Shown piece by piece: positions 35,715-43,869 of a DNA stretch of 46,740 bases. Under the pieces are notes generated by a model, which searched no databases, was not told the DNA's origin, and was given only the letters and a program-made list of their open reading frames with translations. Origin of the DNA: Zoogloeaceae bacterium (GTDB taxonomy: Bacteria > Pseudomonadota > Gammaproteobacteria > Burkholderiales > Rhodocyclaceae); assembly GCA_016791005.1 (NCBI GenBank), contig JAEUNY010000164.1:1-46740 (forward strand), written 5' to 3'. Both the position numbers and the translations under genes were made by a program. Position 1 is the first letter of the stretch, and every line of letters starts with the position of its first letter.

Positions 35715-36653
35715 TCACCCCGCGAGGGTGTGGGCGAGACTGCGCAGGGCGATGCCCACCAGGGCGCCGGCCAGGGCGATCTTCCACACACTCGCCACCC
35801 GGGACCCGGCGGAAATCAACACCGCGACGCCGGGCACATCCAGCGGGCTGATGAGAAAGCCAGCGGAGCGGTTGAGCATCGCGGCGGTGGCGTGTCCGGC
35901 CCGGAGCATTTCGTCGAACACCCCCATCATGGCGGTGCCGCCGGCCAGGACCTTGGTGAGGGTGGGCAGAACGTAAGCCGGGTCCAGGGTTAGGGCGGTC
36001 AGGAGCGGCGCCAGCAAGCGGGTCAGGGCGTCGATTGCCCCGAGACTGCGCAGGGCTGTCACCGCCACCAGGGACAGGACGAGCATCGGGATGGCGCCGA
36101 CGGCGATCTTGAATGCCTCGGCCCCGGCCCGGTTGATCACGTCGAGCACGCCCTTCGCGTCATCGGCCACTGGGTGGCGCAAGGTCTCGTCCAGCCGTCC
36201 TTCCTGGGGATCCAGATGGCGGCCGAAGACGTGATAGGTGACGGCCGCCGCCAGCAGCCCCCCCGCCAGGGACCAGAGCAGGGTGGGAAGGAACGCGAGG
36301 CCCATCGCCGCCATGGGAAAGACCACGTTGGCCTGGGCCATCGCCATCACCATGGCCAGGGTCGCCGCGAGGTGGCGGGTGGAGGCGCCGCGCTGCTCCA
36401 TCATCGCCAGGGTCGCTACCGGCGCGGCAAAGCTCACGAAATTGATCTGTAAGGCGGCGAACACTCCCAGCCCGGTGAGTCCGGCCGGCGCCAGGAGCGG
36501 GGCGAGCCGGGCCACCACCTTGTCAAGGACGCCCCGTGCCTCCAGCAGGCGCATGATGGCGAGCATCACCACCATGATCGGCAAGAGCACGAAGAGCGAG
36601 AGTTCAACGGCCGAGCGGCCTGCCCGCAGGATGATGTCGGTGATGAGTTCCAT
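35715..36653 (-). CDS. Nucleoside-recognition (Gate) domain membrane protein
   Basis: This 312-residue polytopic protein shows two nucleoside-recognition (Gate) halves: LLEARGVLDKVVARLAPLLAP with GVFAALQINFVSFAAPVA, and later TRLLAPLLTALTLDPAYVLPTL with AGGTAMMGVFDEM. The family includes SpmA/SpmB and YjiH-like proteins. The substrate is not established. The ATG directly abuts a perfect 29-bp palindrome and has no usual ribosome site, so its translation may be controlled by that structure. Confidence 0.8.
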   Translation of the reverse strand: MELITDIILRAGRSAVELSLFVLLPIMVVMLAIMRLLEARGVLDKVVARLAPLLAPAGLTGLGVFAALQINFVSFAAPVATLAMMEQRGASTRHLAATLAMVMAMAQANVVFPMAAMGLAFLPTLLWSLAGGLLAAAVTYHVFGRHLDPQEGRLDETLRHPVADDAKGVLDVINRAGAEAFKIAVGAIPMLVLSLVAVTALRSLGAIDALTRLLAPLLTALTLDPAYVLPTLTKVLAGGTAMMGVFDEMLRAGHATAAMLNRSAGFLISPLDVPGVAVLISAGSRVASVWKIALAGALVGIALRSLAHTLAG

Positions 36654-36682
36654 GGCGCATTATTGCACTGCAATAATGCGCC
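36654..36682. promoter_or_regulatory. Perfect 14-bp inverted repeat abutting a start codon
   Basis: GGCGCATTATTGCA (36654-36667) and TGCAATAATGCGCC (36669-36682) are exact reverse complements around one base. The repeat touches the ATG (36653) of the nucleoside-recognition gene. It could be an operator for a dimeric regulator or an RNA hairpin hiding the start site. No T run follows, so it is not a normal terminator for the upstream aminotransferase gene. Confidence 0.65.
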
Positions 36683-36699
36683 CGCCCAGAGGGCAAACC

Positions 36700-37890
36700 C
36701 TAACGGCCGACGCCTGCGAGGAGCGGGTCCAGCAGCTCGATCATGAGATCGATGTCCGCCCGCCCGATGTTCAGGGCGGGCATGAAGCGCAGCAGGTTGG
36801 GGCGCGGCGCGTTGAGGAGCAGGCCTGTGGGGGCCAGCTCCCGGGCGGCCTCGACGAGGGCCGGGCCTCGGTCGGCGTCGAGGATCAAGGCCCGCAGCAG
36901 TCCCTTGCCCCGTTCTCCCGGCAGGTGGTGGCGACGGGCGAGTGCCTCCAGCGCGGCCTTCAGGTAGGCGCCCAGGTCCGCCACTTCGGCGAGAAAGCCC
37001 GGCGCGAGCAGGGTTTCGAGCACCGCCACGCCCACGGCGGTCATGAGCGGATTGCCGTTGTAGGTGCCCCCTTGGTCGCCGGGTTCGAAGCAGCAGACGG
37101 TATTCCGGGCGAGGAGCGCCGAGAGGGGGACGCCGCCGCCAATGCCTTTGCCCAGGGTCATGATGTCCGGCTCGATGTCCGCATGTTGGTGGGCGAAGAG
37201 CCGACCCGTGCGGCCCATGCCGGTCTGGACCTCATCCACGATGAGGAGGAGGCCGCGTTCCGTGGTCAGTTGGCGCAGCGCCCGCAGGAACTCCGCTTCG
37301 GCGGGGACCACGCCGCCTTCCCCCTGGATCGGTTCGAGCATCACGGCGACGGTCTCGTCGTCGATCTGGGCGATCACCGAGTCGAGGTCGTTCAGGCGGG
37401 CCTTGGGAAAACCCGGCACCTGGGGCGCGAAGAGGCGGTCCCAGCCGGGTTTCCCGCTGGCGGACATGGTGGCGAGCGTCCGGCCGTGGAAGCCGTGCTC
37501 GAAAGTCACGATTTTGTAAGCACCGCCCTGGTGCAGGCGGCCATATTTGCGCGCCAGTTTGATAGCCCCTTCATTGGCTTCAGCGCCGGTGTTGGCGAAG
37601 AAGACCCGGTCGAAGCAGGAGTGGGCGGTGAGGAGGGCGGCGAGCTGGAGCGCCGGGGCGTTATAAAACGCCGGGCTCGGATTGATGAGGGTGTCCGCCT
37701 GGGCGGCCAGCGCGCGACGGATGGCGGCGGGATTGTGGCCCAGGCAATTAACCGCCCAGCCCTGGATGAAATCGAGATAGCGCTTGCCGGTCTGGTCGAT
37801 GAGCCACGAGCCCTCGCCCCGGACAAACATCAGGGGCGGGCGCGGGGCGATGTGCATCAGGCTTTCCGCCTGGGCGTGGGGGAACTCCAT
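36700..37890 (-). CDS. Class III aminotransferase (acetylornithine aminotransferase-like)
   Basis: This 396-residue PLP enzyme of the ArgD/OAT subgroup converts N-acetylglutamate semialdehyde and glutamate to acetylornithine and 2-oxoglutarate. Key features are [37 protein letters not shown], the PLP-contacting [11 protein letters not shown] and the Schiff-base lysine in [15 protein letters not shown]. Together with argH in this window it fits arginine synthesis. The family also includes other omega-aminotransferases, so the exact substrate is not certain. The start at 37890 has GAGGCACC close upstream. Confidence 0.82.
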   Translation of the reverse strand: MEFPHAQAESLMHIAPRPPLMFVRGEGSWLIDQTGKRYLDFIQGWAVNCLGHNPAAIRRALAAQADTLINPSPAFYNAPALQLAALLTAHSCFDRVFFANTGAEANEGAIKLARKYGRLHQGGAYKIVTFEHGFHGRTLATMSASGKPGWDRLFAPQVPGFPKARLNDLDSVIAQIDDETVAVMLEPIQGEGGVVPAEAEFLRALRQLTTERGLLLIVDEVQTGMGRTGRLFAHQHADIEPDIMTLGKGIGGGVPLSALLARNTVCCFEPGDQGGTYNGNPLMTAVGVAVLETLLAPGFLAEVADLGAYLKAALEALARRHHLPGERGKGLLRALILDADRGPALVEAARELAPTGLLLNAPRPNLLRFMPALNIGRADIDLMIELLDPLLAGVGR

Positions 37891-37981
37891 GGTGCCTCCT
37901 CGGCAGGGGCCAGGGCCCGGGGGTGGGGCGGCCAGGGGCGATCCGGCCGTTTGCCAGTCTAACAGCCGAGGGGGCGTGGGG

Positions 37982-38179
37982 TCAGTCTCGGGGTGGAGGC
38001 TCCTTGTCCTCCGGCGGATGGACCGCCGGGGCCCCGATGGCGAAGCCGATCAGCAGGATCAGCATCGGGCCGAGAGCCAGGGCGAAGGCATCGAAACTGT
38101 CGAGGCCCAGCCCCAGGGTCAGGGGGAGGACGAGCAGCCCGCAGGCAAAAAACTCCGTCCATTTGGTCCAGGTGTCCAT
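37982..38179 (-). CDS. Small membrane protein of unknown function
   Basis: This 65-residue protein has two hydrophobic helices ([17 protein letters not shown] and [20 protein letters not shown]) and a charged tail ending DKEPPPRD. I do not recognise a family. The ATG 38179 follows AGGAGG by 6 bases. The open frame upstream runs into the inverted repeat 38201-38247 and is unlikely to be coding. It is preceded by that large stem-loop and lies downstream of the DUF2235 gene on the same strand. Confidence 0.6.
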   Translation of the reverse strand: MDTWTKWTEFFACGLLVLPLTLGLGLDSFDAFALALGPMLILLIGFAIGAPAVHPPEDKEPPPRD

Positions 38180-38200
38180 GGGAGCCTCCTGTGAGATCGA

Positions 38201-38247
38201 GGGCACGGTTTGTGCGCCGCAGCTACTGCAACGCACAAACCGTGCCC
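38201..38247. repeat. Perfect 16-bp inverted repeat with a 15-base loop
   Basis: GGGCACGGTTTGTGCG (38201-38216) and CGCACAAACCGTGCCC (38232-38247) are exact reverse complements. The loop contains a further GCAG/CTGC pair. It lies between the DUF2235 gene and the small membrane protein gene and is not followed by a T run on either strand. Confidence 0.75.
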
Positions 38248-38286
38248 AGGGTCCAACGCAGGGGGCGCCGATGGTCGGCTGGGCGG

Positions 38287-39876
38287 TCAGGCGATCCGGG
38301 TGACCCTCACATCCAGGAAGCCACTGTTGTTGCTGTAGGCGAAGGCCGAATCGTTGGCGAAGAAGTAGAGGTAGCCGTCCTTTTGTACGGCAAGCTCGCC
38401 CAGTGCGCCGGTTGCCAGGAGTTGCGAGGCGTTGTCGACTTTGGCGACGCTGCGCACAAAGCTCTCCGCGAGCCCGAAGACCATGTTGCCCGCCGAGGGA
38501 TTCTTGAGTTCCAGACCGGGGTCGGGGTGAACTGCGGCGATCAGGGCGAACCAGAGGGCTTTCTCCACCCGCCGCGTGCCCTCGGCCCAGTGGAGGAGTG
38601 TGCTGTTGGATTCGTAACCTTCGGCGCCAGTTTTATTGTCGTCATCCTTCCAGGTACCTTGGGCCTCGATGCGGTAGCGTTCGCCGCTGTGAACCTCGAT
38701 ACCGGCAGCGTTCCACCACTTCTGGGCGAAGACCACGCAGTCGAGTGCCTGGTTGTCGCAAGCCATGCACAGGGTGGGGCCGGCTTCTTTCAGAGGCACC
38801 AGGCGCTCTTCTGGCGCGGCCGTGCCGTCGGAGTAGAAGGGCGCGCAGGCCGCGACCTTGCGTAGCGCCGCCGGGCGGTAATCGGCCCGGCCTTGCAATC
38901 GCGTCAGTACCCCGAGGGCCAGGGGGGCGTCCTTGGTAAGTTTGCGGGCTTCCCTGGGGCGCAGCTTCCAGAGGTGCTGGCGGGCCTCGTCGTGGCGGTC
39001 CGCCAGAGGGTTGTTCGTGAAGCCGGTCCCCAGGGCGGTGGTCGCGAGGGTGAGTCCGCTGGCCAGGCCGTTGACCTCGTCGATCATCCATTGGAGGGCG
39101 CCGTCGGAAAGACCGGTGTGGGCGTAGCCGCCGCCTACGTCGCCATGCACGCCGGGGAGCCAGGCCTGCCGGATTCCGGCGCGATCGTTCCATAGGGTGG
39201 GGGTGAAATCGAAACGGGTTTCATCCAAGGCCAAGGCTTGGCGACCGAATTCCACCCGGGTACTGAGGTCTGTGTCGGCAAACTCGAAAAGGCGCGCTTC
39301 AAGGCCATCCACCACCCGCAGCCCGTTAAAAATGGGAATCCCCAAGGCGCCCACGGTATCCCAGACCCCCACCAGGCGGATGGGCTGGGCATCGCCAGCG
39401 GTCTGCCAGAAGCGGGTGCCGCGATCATCCAGCTTGCCCTCCTTGAAGCGTAGCCACAGGCTTTCCGCCCGGACCGCGGCATCGTCCGATCCGGGGTTTT
39501 CGAGCAGCCCCGCCTTGGCGATGAGCCCTGCAAGACTGCGTGCCGCCCAAGCGCCGCGGGAAAAGCCGAAGATCCAGAATTTGTCCCCCGGTCGGTAGAT
39601 CCGCGACACGAGGATGAAGGCGTCGATCACCCGGTCGTGGAGTCCCAGCCCCAGGCTGCCGCCCAGAATGCCCTGGCTGCGGCCCTTTGCGCCGACCCCT
39701 TCCAGGTAGAGAGCGAACAGTTCAGGCGTGTCCTTGCGCAGGTGTTGGCGCAGGGCGCCCGCTTCGGCCACCGATTCTTCCGGCCCGGGCAGCGTTCGGA
39801 ACAGCTTGTAAACATTGGTTCGCTCTGTGGGGTCGTTCCAGGTTCCATCCATGCATACGACGATCTGCCGGCTCAT
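38287..39876 (-). CDS. DUF2235 alpha/beta hydrolase with lectin-like C-terminal domain
   Basis: This 529-residue protein starts with the DUF2235 domain (MSRQIVVCMDGTWNDPTERTNV), with the nucleophile elbow GFSRG at 104-108 and PGVHGDVGGGY for the catalytic His/Asp. Proteins of this family include type VI secretion phospholipase effectors. The C-terminal about 140 residues (GERYRIEAQGTWKDDDN to GYLYFFANDSAFAYSNNSGFLDVRV) resemble the LecA (PA-IL) sugar-binding fold. No signal peptide or immunity-like lipoprotein is adjacent and no T6SS genes are near. A lipase role is from family. The start at 39876 follows GGGAGG. Confidence 0.8.
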   Translation of the reverse strand: MSRQIVVCMDGTWNDPTERTNVYKLFRTLPGPEESVAEAGALRQHLRKDTPELFALYLEGVGAKGRSQGILGGSLGLGLHDRVIDAFILVSRIYRPGDKFWIFGFSRGAWAARSLAGLIAKAGLLENPGSDDAAVRAESLWLRFKEGKLDDRGTRFWQTAGDAQPIRLVGVWDTVGALGIPIFNGLRVVDGLEARLFEFADTDLSTRVEFGRQALALDETRFDFTPTLWNDRAGIRQAWLPGVHGDVGGGYAHTGLSDGALQWMIDEVNGLASGLTLATTALGTGFTNNPLADRHDEARQHLWKLRPREARKLTKDAPLALGVLTRLQGRADYRPAALRKVAACAPFYSDGTAAPEERLVPLKEAGPTLCMACDNQALDCVVFAQKWWNAAGIEVHSGERYRIEAQGTWKDDDNKTGAEGYESNSTLLHWAEGTRRVEKALWFALIAAVHPDPGLELKNPSAGNMVFGLAESFVRSVAKVDNASQLLATGALGELAVQKDGYLYFFANDSAFAYSNNSGFLDVRVTRIA

Positions 39877-39904
39877 CAAAGCCTCCCAGGGTAGTGGCCC
39901 TTTC

Positions 39905-39910
39905 ACTATA
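39905..39910 (-). promoter_or_regulatory. Possible -10 element of the DUF2235 gene
   Basis: On the minus strand TATAGT (five of six to the consensus) lies within an AT-rich island 29 bp before the ATG. The region 17 bp upstream (TTTCGG) is a weak -35, so the assignment is tentative. Confidence 0.3.
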
Positions 39911-40101
39911 TACGTCCGCCCTCCAGGCCGAAACGCCGCTGGCATGGACCAGGTGGGCGGGGGGGCAATCCGGTCGCCGGCCCCGCCGCGCTCTGGGTTT
40001 GCCAAGGGCGTCGCGGGTGCCGATTTGTCACATTTCACTTGTAACCTAAGTTCCTCGTGGAGCCATTACAATTCCTGGCAGCACAACGCCCTGGGGTGGC
40101 C

Positions 40102-40476
40102 ATGCTCTTCTTTGACTTGTTTCGCAAGGATCCCAATCTGGTGACCGTGGCCTCCGGAGAGCCCCTCTGCACCGAGGGCGAGGAGGGCGCCGTGATGTTC
40201 GTGCTGCTGTCGGGCACGGCGGAAATCCGTTCCGGGGCCTGCGTGCTGGAAGAGCTTGGGGCAGGGAGCATCGTGGGCGAGATGGGGGTGATTGAACCCG
40301 GCCCGCGCTCGGCAACGGTTCGGGCCTTGACGGATTGCACCTTCGCGGTGATCGATCGGGAGCGCTTCGACTTTCTCGTCCGCGACACGCCTCAGTTCGC
40401 GGTGGACGTCATGACGGTCATGGCACGGCGCATGCGCCAGTGCGATGCGATGCTGAAAACCCAGGGGGTTTGCTGA
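40102..40476 (+). CDS. Small cyclic nucleotide-binding domain protein
   Basis: This 124-residue single-domain protein has the CRP/CNB beta-roll and cassette: EGEEGAVMFVLLSGTAEI, then GAGSIVGEMGVIEPGPRSATVRALTDC, where the Glu and the Arg-Ser-Ala-Thr-Val are the ligand-contacting positions. It has no DNA-binding or catalytic domain, so it is probably a sensor subunit acting through protein contact. The ATG at 40102 follows GGGGTGG. GTG 40057 is an alternative. It stands alone between a divergent DUF2235 gene and a convergent malate synthase gene, sharing the terminator with the latter. Confidence 0.85.
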   Translation: MLFFDLFRKDPNLVTVASGEPLCTEGEEGAVMFVLLSGTAEIRSGACVLEELGAGSIVGEMGVIEPGPRSATVRALTDCTFAVIDRERFDFLVRDTPQFAVDVMTVMARRMRQCDAMLKTQGVC

Positions 40477-40536
40477 AGCGCGCAGTGGGGCGAGTGTCGG
40501 GCGAAGCGCCGTTCCTGCGGCGTCCCGCCCGAACAA

Positions 40537-40565
40537 AAAAACGCCGGGGATCTCCCGGCGTTTTT
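40537..40565. terminator. Bidirectional rho-independent terminator
   Basis: AAAAACGCCGGG and CCCGGCGTTTTT form a perfect 12-bp stem with a 5-base loop, with A and T runs on the two sides, so it can end both the CNB gene (+) and malate synthase (-). Confidence 0.9.
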
Positions 40566-40591
40566 GCGTGGGCCGCGAGGCGCGAAGCCGA

Positions 40592-42190
40592 TCAGGCCAT
40601 GGCTTCGTAGAGCGGCAGGGTGAGGAATTCCGGATAGTCCGGAGTGAGGGACATGCGGTCGAAGATTTCCGCCGCCTGATCGTAGGTGGCGGTGTTCTCA
40701 CCCTGGGCGCTGACGGTGGCCTTCACCTTGGCAAGTTCCTCGGCAATCATCCCACGGACCATCTCGGCGGTGACCTTGCGGCCGTCGTCGAGGATGCCCT
40801 TGGGCGACACCACCCACTGCCACACCTGGGAGCGGGAGATCTCCGCCGTGGCGGCGTCTTCCATCAGGTTGTGGATGGGCACACAGCCATTGCCCGCCAG
40901 CCAGCTCCCCAGGTAGTGGATGCCGACGTTGATGTTGTTGCGCAGGCCGGTTTCGGTGATCGGCGTGGTGGGGCGGAAGTCCAGCCACTGAGCCGGGCCG
41001 AAGGAGCCTTCGACCTGCTTTTCGAACTGGTTCGGCTTGTCGCCCAGCACCTTGACGAACTCTTCCATGGCGATGGGCACCAGGCCCGGGTGGGCTACCC
41101 AGCCGCCGTCGAAGCCGTCGTTGGCGTCGCGGGTCTTGTCGTGGCGGATGCCGGCGAGCGCCTTTTCATTGGCCACCGGATCGCCCTTGATGGGGATCAG
41201 GGCGCTCATGCCGCCCATGGCCGGAGCGCCGCGCTTGTGGCAGGCCTGCACCAGCGCCAGGGCGTAGCCGCGCATGAAGGGCACTTCCATGGTGATGGCG
41301 CCGCGCTGGGCCAGACAGAAGTCCTGGTTCTTCTTGAACTTCTTGATGCAGGAGAAGATGTAGTCCCAGCGCCCGGCGTTGAGTCCGGCGGAGTGGTTGC
41401 GCAGCTCATACAGGATCTCTTCCATCTCGAAGGTGGCGAGGATGGTTTCCACCAGCACGGTGGCCTTGATGGTGCCCTGGGGGATGCCGCAATGGTCCTG
41501 GGCCATGACGAAGATGTCGTTCCACAGGCGGGCTTCCAGATGGCTTTCCATCTTGGGGAGGTAGTAAAACGGGCCGGCGCCGCGGGCGATCTGTTCCTTG
41601 GCGTTGTGGAAGAAGACCAGGCCGAAATCGAAGATGCCGCCGGAAACGCGCTGACCGTCCACCAGCACGTGCTTCTCGTCCAGATGCCAACCGCGCGGAC
41701 GGATCTGCAGGGTGGCGATCTTGTCGTTCAGCTTGTATTCCTTGCCGGCTTCGTTCTTGAAGGACAGCTCGCGGCGGATGGCCTTGTACAGATTCACCTG
41801 GCCCTGGATCTGGTTGTCCCAGTTCGGCGAGTTGGAATCCTCGAAGTCGGTCATGTAGGAGTCAGCGCCGGAGTTGAAGGCGTTGATGATCATCTTGGCT
41901 TCGACCGGGCCCGTGATCTCCACGCGACGGCACTGCAGGGCGGGCGGCACCGGGGCGATCTTCCAGTCGCCTTCGCGGATGGCTTGGGTTTCGGGCAGGA
42001 AGTCCGGCATCTCGCCGGCGTCGATGCGGGCCTGGCGAGCGACGCGGGCCTTCAGCAACTCCTGGCGGCGGCCTTCAAAGGCGCGGTGCAGTTTGGCCAC
42101 CAGGCTCAGGGCGTCGAAGGTGAGGATGGATTCGTAGCCGGGCTGAAGGGGGGCGGTGATTTGCACGCCCTGGGGCAGGTTGAGGCTCAT
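40592..42190 (-). CDS. aceB: Malate synthase A
   Basis: This 532-residue enzyme condenses glyoxylate with acetyl-CoA to malate, in the glyoxylate shunt. The isoform A signature is clear: MTDFEDSNSPNWDNQIQGQVN, the LQIRPRGWHLDEKH region with the catalytic arginine, PKMESHLEARLWND, and KATVLVETILATFEMEEILYELR. The start at 42190 follows CAGGAGACCCC. The gene lies 41 bp after a TauE-type permease gene and in line with a haloacid dehalogenase, not with isocitrate lyase. The context therefore suggests glyoxylate from glycolate or haloacetate as a possible input. Confidence 0.96.
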   Translation of the reverse strand: MSLNLPQGVQITAPLQPGYESILTFDALSLVAKLHRAFEGRRQELLKARVARQARIDAGEMPDFLPETQAIREGDWKIAPVPPALQCRRVEITGPVEAKMIINAFNSGADSYMTDFEDSNSPNWDNQIQGQVNLYKAIRRELSFKNEAGKEYKLNDKIATLQIRPRGWHLDEKHVLVDGQRVSGGIFDFGLVFFHNAKEQIARGAGPFYYLPKMESHLEARLWNDIFVMAQDHCGIPQGTIKATVLVETILATFEMEEILYELRNHSAGLNAGRWDYIFSCIKKFKKNQDFCLAQRGAITMEVPFMRGYALALVQACHKRGAPAMGGMSALIPIKGDPVANEKALAGIRHDKTRDANDGFDGGWVAHPGLVPIAMEEFVKVLGDKPNQFEKQVEGSFGPAQWLDFRPTTPITETGLRNNINVGIHYLGSWLAGNGCVPIHNLMEDAATAEISRSQVWQWVVSPKGILDDGRKVTAEMVRGMIAEELAKVKATVSAQGENTATYDQAAEIFDRMSLTPDYPEFLTLPLYEAMA

Positions 42191-42231
42191 GGGGTCTCCT
42201 GTCGAGTCAAAGTGTGGATGGGGAGGGAGGG

Positions 42232-43011
42232 TCAAGACCAATTCTTGGCAAAATAACTGATCGTCAGCACGGTGCCCATGCCCACGACCAGGCGGCGTAG
42301 CCATGGCGCCGGCAAACGCCGGGCAAACTGGGCTCCGGCATAGCCGCCAATGGTCGCGGCGACCAGCATCAGCAGGGTAAAGGGCCAATTGATGGCGCCG
42401 GCCACGATGAAGACCAGCGCGGCCACGGTGTAATTCACCGCCGAAGTGAGATTTTTGAGCGCGTTGAGTTCCTGGACGTCTTCCAGACCCTGGATCGACA
42501 GGGCCGCCAAGGTCAGGATGCCCATTCCCGCGCCGAAAAAGCCCCCGTAAATGGCCACCGCCAATTGGAACAAGGCGCCGCCGAGGCTGCCCGGCTCCTG
42601 CCGCGTGGCGGCGCCAAACCGCCGCTTCACGGCCGCGACGGCACCGCCAATCTGCCGGCTGAATGCAAACAGCGCAGTGGCGATCAGCAAGAGCCAGGGG
42701 ACGAGGCGGGCAAAGGCGGCGTTGGAGGTGGCCAGGAGGAGCAGACCGCCGAGAATGCCGCCCAGTAGGGAAAGCCCCACCAGGATCACGGCCCAGCGAC
42801 GGTGGCGCAGCGCCTCGCGCCGGTAGGCCCAGGCGCTCCCGAGGCTCGCCGGCCACAGGGCGACGGTATTGCTGGCATTGGCCGTCACCGGCGGCAAGCC
42901 CGCGGCCAGGAGCGCCGGAAACGAGAAAAATGTGCCCCCGCCCGCCACGGCATTCACGCCACCGGCGGCAAAGGCACCGGCGGCCACGAGGGCGGCGTGT
43001 CCGAGTTCCAT
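42232..43011 (-). CDS. TauE/SafE-family sulfite/organic-anion permease
   Basis: This 259-residue membrane protein with about eight helices has the family features AGGVNAVAGGGTFFSFPALLAAG near the start and YGGFFGAGMGILTLAALSIQG in the second half. TauE/SafE transporters move sulfite, sulfoacetate and other small anions. It lies 1 base after the haloacid dehalogenase stop and 41 bp before aceB, so the three are probably one transcript. Transport of haloacids or a C2 acid is inferred only from this context. Confidence 0.88.
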   Translation of the reverse strand: MELGHAALVAAGAFAAGGVNAVAGGGTFFSFPALLAAGLPPVTANASNTVALWPASLGSAWAYRREALRHRRWAVILVGLSLLGGILGGLLLLATSNAAFARLVPWLLLIATALFAFSRQIGGAVAAVKRRFGAATRQEPGSLGGALFQLAVAIYGGFFGAGMGILTLAALSIQGLEDVQELNALKNLTSAVNYTVAALVFIVAGAINWPFTLLMLVAATIGGYAGAQFARRLPAPWLRRLVVGMGTVLTISYFAKNWS

Positions 43012-43012
43012 C

Positions 43013-43705
43013 TCAGTTCCGCGTTTCCTGGATGAAGGCGAGCACGTCGGTGAGGCGCTGGCCGATGCGGGTGGGCGTCACGTCCAGGGCATCGAGGGGC
43101 TGGCCGCTGCGATTGATCCAGAGGGTGGTGTAGCCGTACCAGGTGGCGCCCGCGGCATCCCAACCGTTGGAGGAAACGAACAGGATGTCCCGGGCGGGCA
43201 GGCCAAAGGCTTCCGGCCCCAGGGCGTAAGCGGCGTCGGCGGTCTTGTATTGCTTCACGGCGTCCACCGACAGCACATGATCGAAAAGCCCGCTCATGCC
43301 GGCGCTCTTGATGGCCACCTCCAGCATCGCCGGGGTGCCGTTCGACAGGATGGCCAGAGGCAGGCCGAGGGCCTTCAACTCCCGCAGGACCCCGAGGTTT
43401 TCCGGAAAGGGTGTGAGGCACGCATATTGGTTCATCAACTGCCGTTGGCGCTCAGGGGTGAGGTCCAGGCCCAGTTGCGCCCCGGCAAAGCCCAGGGCGT
43501 CTTCGGTCACGGCAAGGAAAGGGGCGTAGCGGCGCGACAAGGTGCGCAGAAAGGTGTATTCGATCTGCTTTTGCCGCCACAAGGCCGCCAAGGCTGCGCC
43601 GCGTCCGGGAAACAACTGCTCCGCCAGGGCGCCCACCGAATAGACGTCGAACAGCGTGCCGTAGGCATCGAAGGCGATCGCGCGCGGGGCGGGGGAGGAT
43701 TTCAT
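43013..43705 (-). CDS. (S)-2-haloacid dehalogenase, type II
   Basis: This 230-residue HAD-superfamily enzyme hydrolyses L-2-haloacids to D-2-hydroxy acids (haloacetate to glycolate). The nucleophile is D13 in AIAFDAYGTLFDVYSV. The halide/substrate region RQKQIEYTFLRTL carries the conserved Arg, motif II is ILSNGTP, the lysine lies in SVDAVKQYKT and the loop is FVSSNGWDAAGATWYG, which all match haloacid dehalogenases rather than generic phosphatases. One change is Thr instead of Pro after the lysine. It is the first gene of the dehalogenase-permease-malate synthase run, divergent from a LysR regulator. Confidence 0.87.
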   Translation of the reverse strand: MKSSPAPRAIAFDAYGTLFDVYSVGALAEQLFPGRGAALAALWRQKQIEYTFLRTLSRRYAPFLAVTEDALGFAGAQLGLDLTPERQRQLMNQYACLTPFPENLGVLRELKALGLPLAILSNGTPAMLEVAIKSAGMSGLFDHVLSVDAVKQYKTADAAYALGPEAFGLPARDILFVSSNGWDAAGATWYGYTTLWINRSGQPLDALDVTPTRIGQRLTDVLAFIQETRN

Positions 43706-43791
43706 GGCCAGGCTTCAAGTCCGTCGTTCGGTGGTGGGGGTGCGAAATCGACCGGGACGATTTCCGGGCGGCGCTGCGTCGCCGCGATTTG

Positions 43792-43802
43792 CTGCATTGC
43801 AG
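43792..43802. promoter_or_regulatory. Palindrome in the dehalogenase/LysR divergent region
   Basis: CTGCATTGCAG is an 11-bp palindrome about 65 bp before the LysR start and 87 bp before the dehalogenase start, a typical position for a LysR-family operator. It is short, so the call is tentative. Confidence 0.3.
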
Positions 43803-43869
43803 TCTAGTGCATCAAAGGGCCTGCCAGAAGCTATGATTCGGTCAATGGATATTTGACTAAAAGTATAAA

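Noticed and set aside
36654..36682. Palindrome considered as a terminator of the aminotransferase gene
   Set aside because: No T run follows on the minus strand and it directly abuts the next start codon.
38201..38247. Inverted repeat considered as an integron attC site
   Set aside because: The GTTRRRY and RYYYAAC core sites are missing, and there is no integrase or cassette array.
40568..42256. 562-residue plus-strand open frame opposite malate synthase
   Set aside because: It is antisense to a strongly conserved gene, rich in Gly/His/Gln, and has no recognisable domain.
42310..42330. GGCAAACGCCGGGCAAAC in the TauE gene resembling the repeat next to tRNA-Thr
   Set aside because: It lies inside a conserved coding sequence, is only a partial match and fits codon bias, so chance similarity is the simpler explanation.
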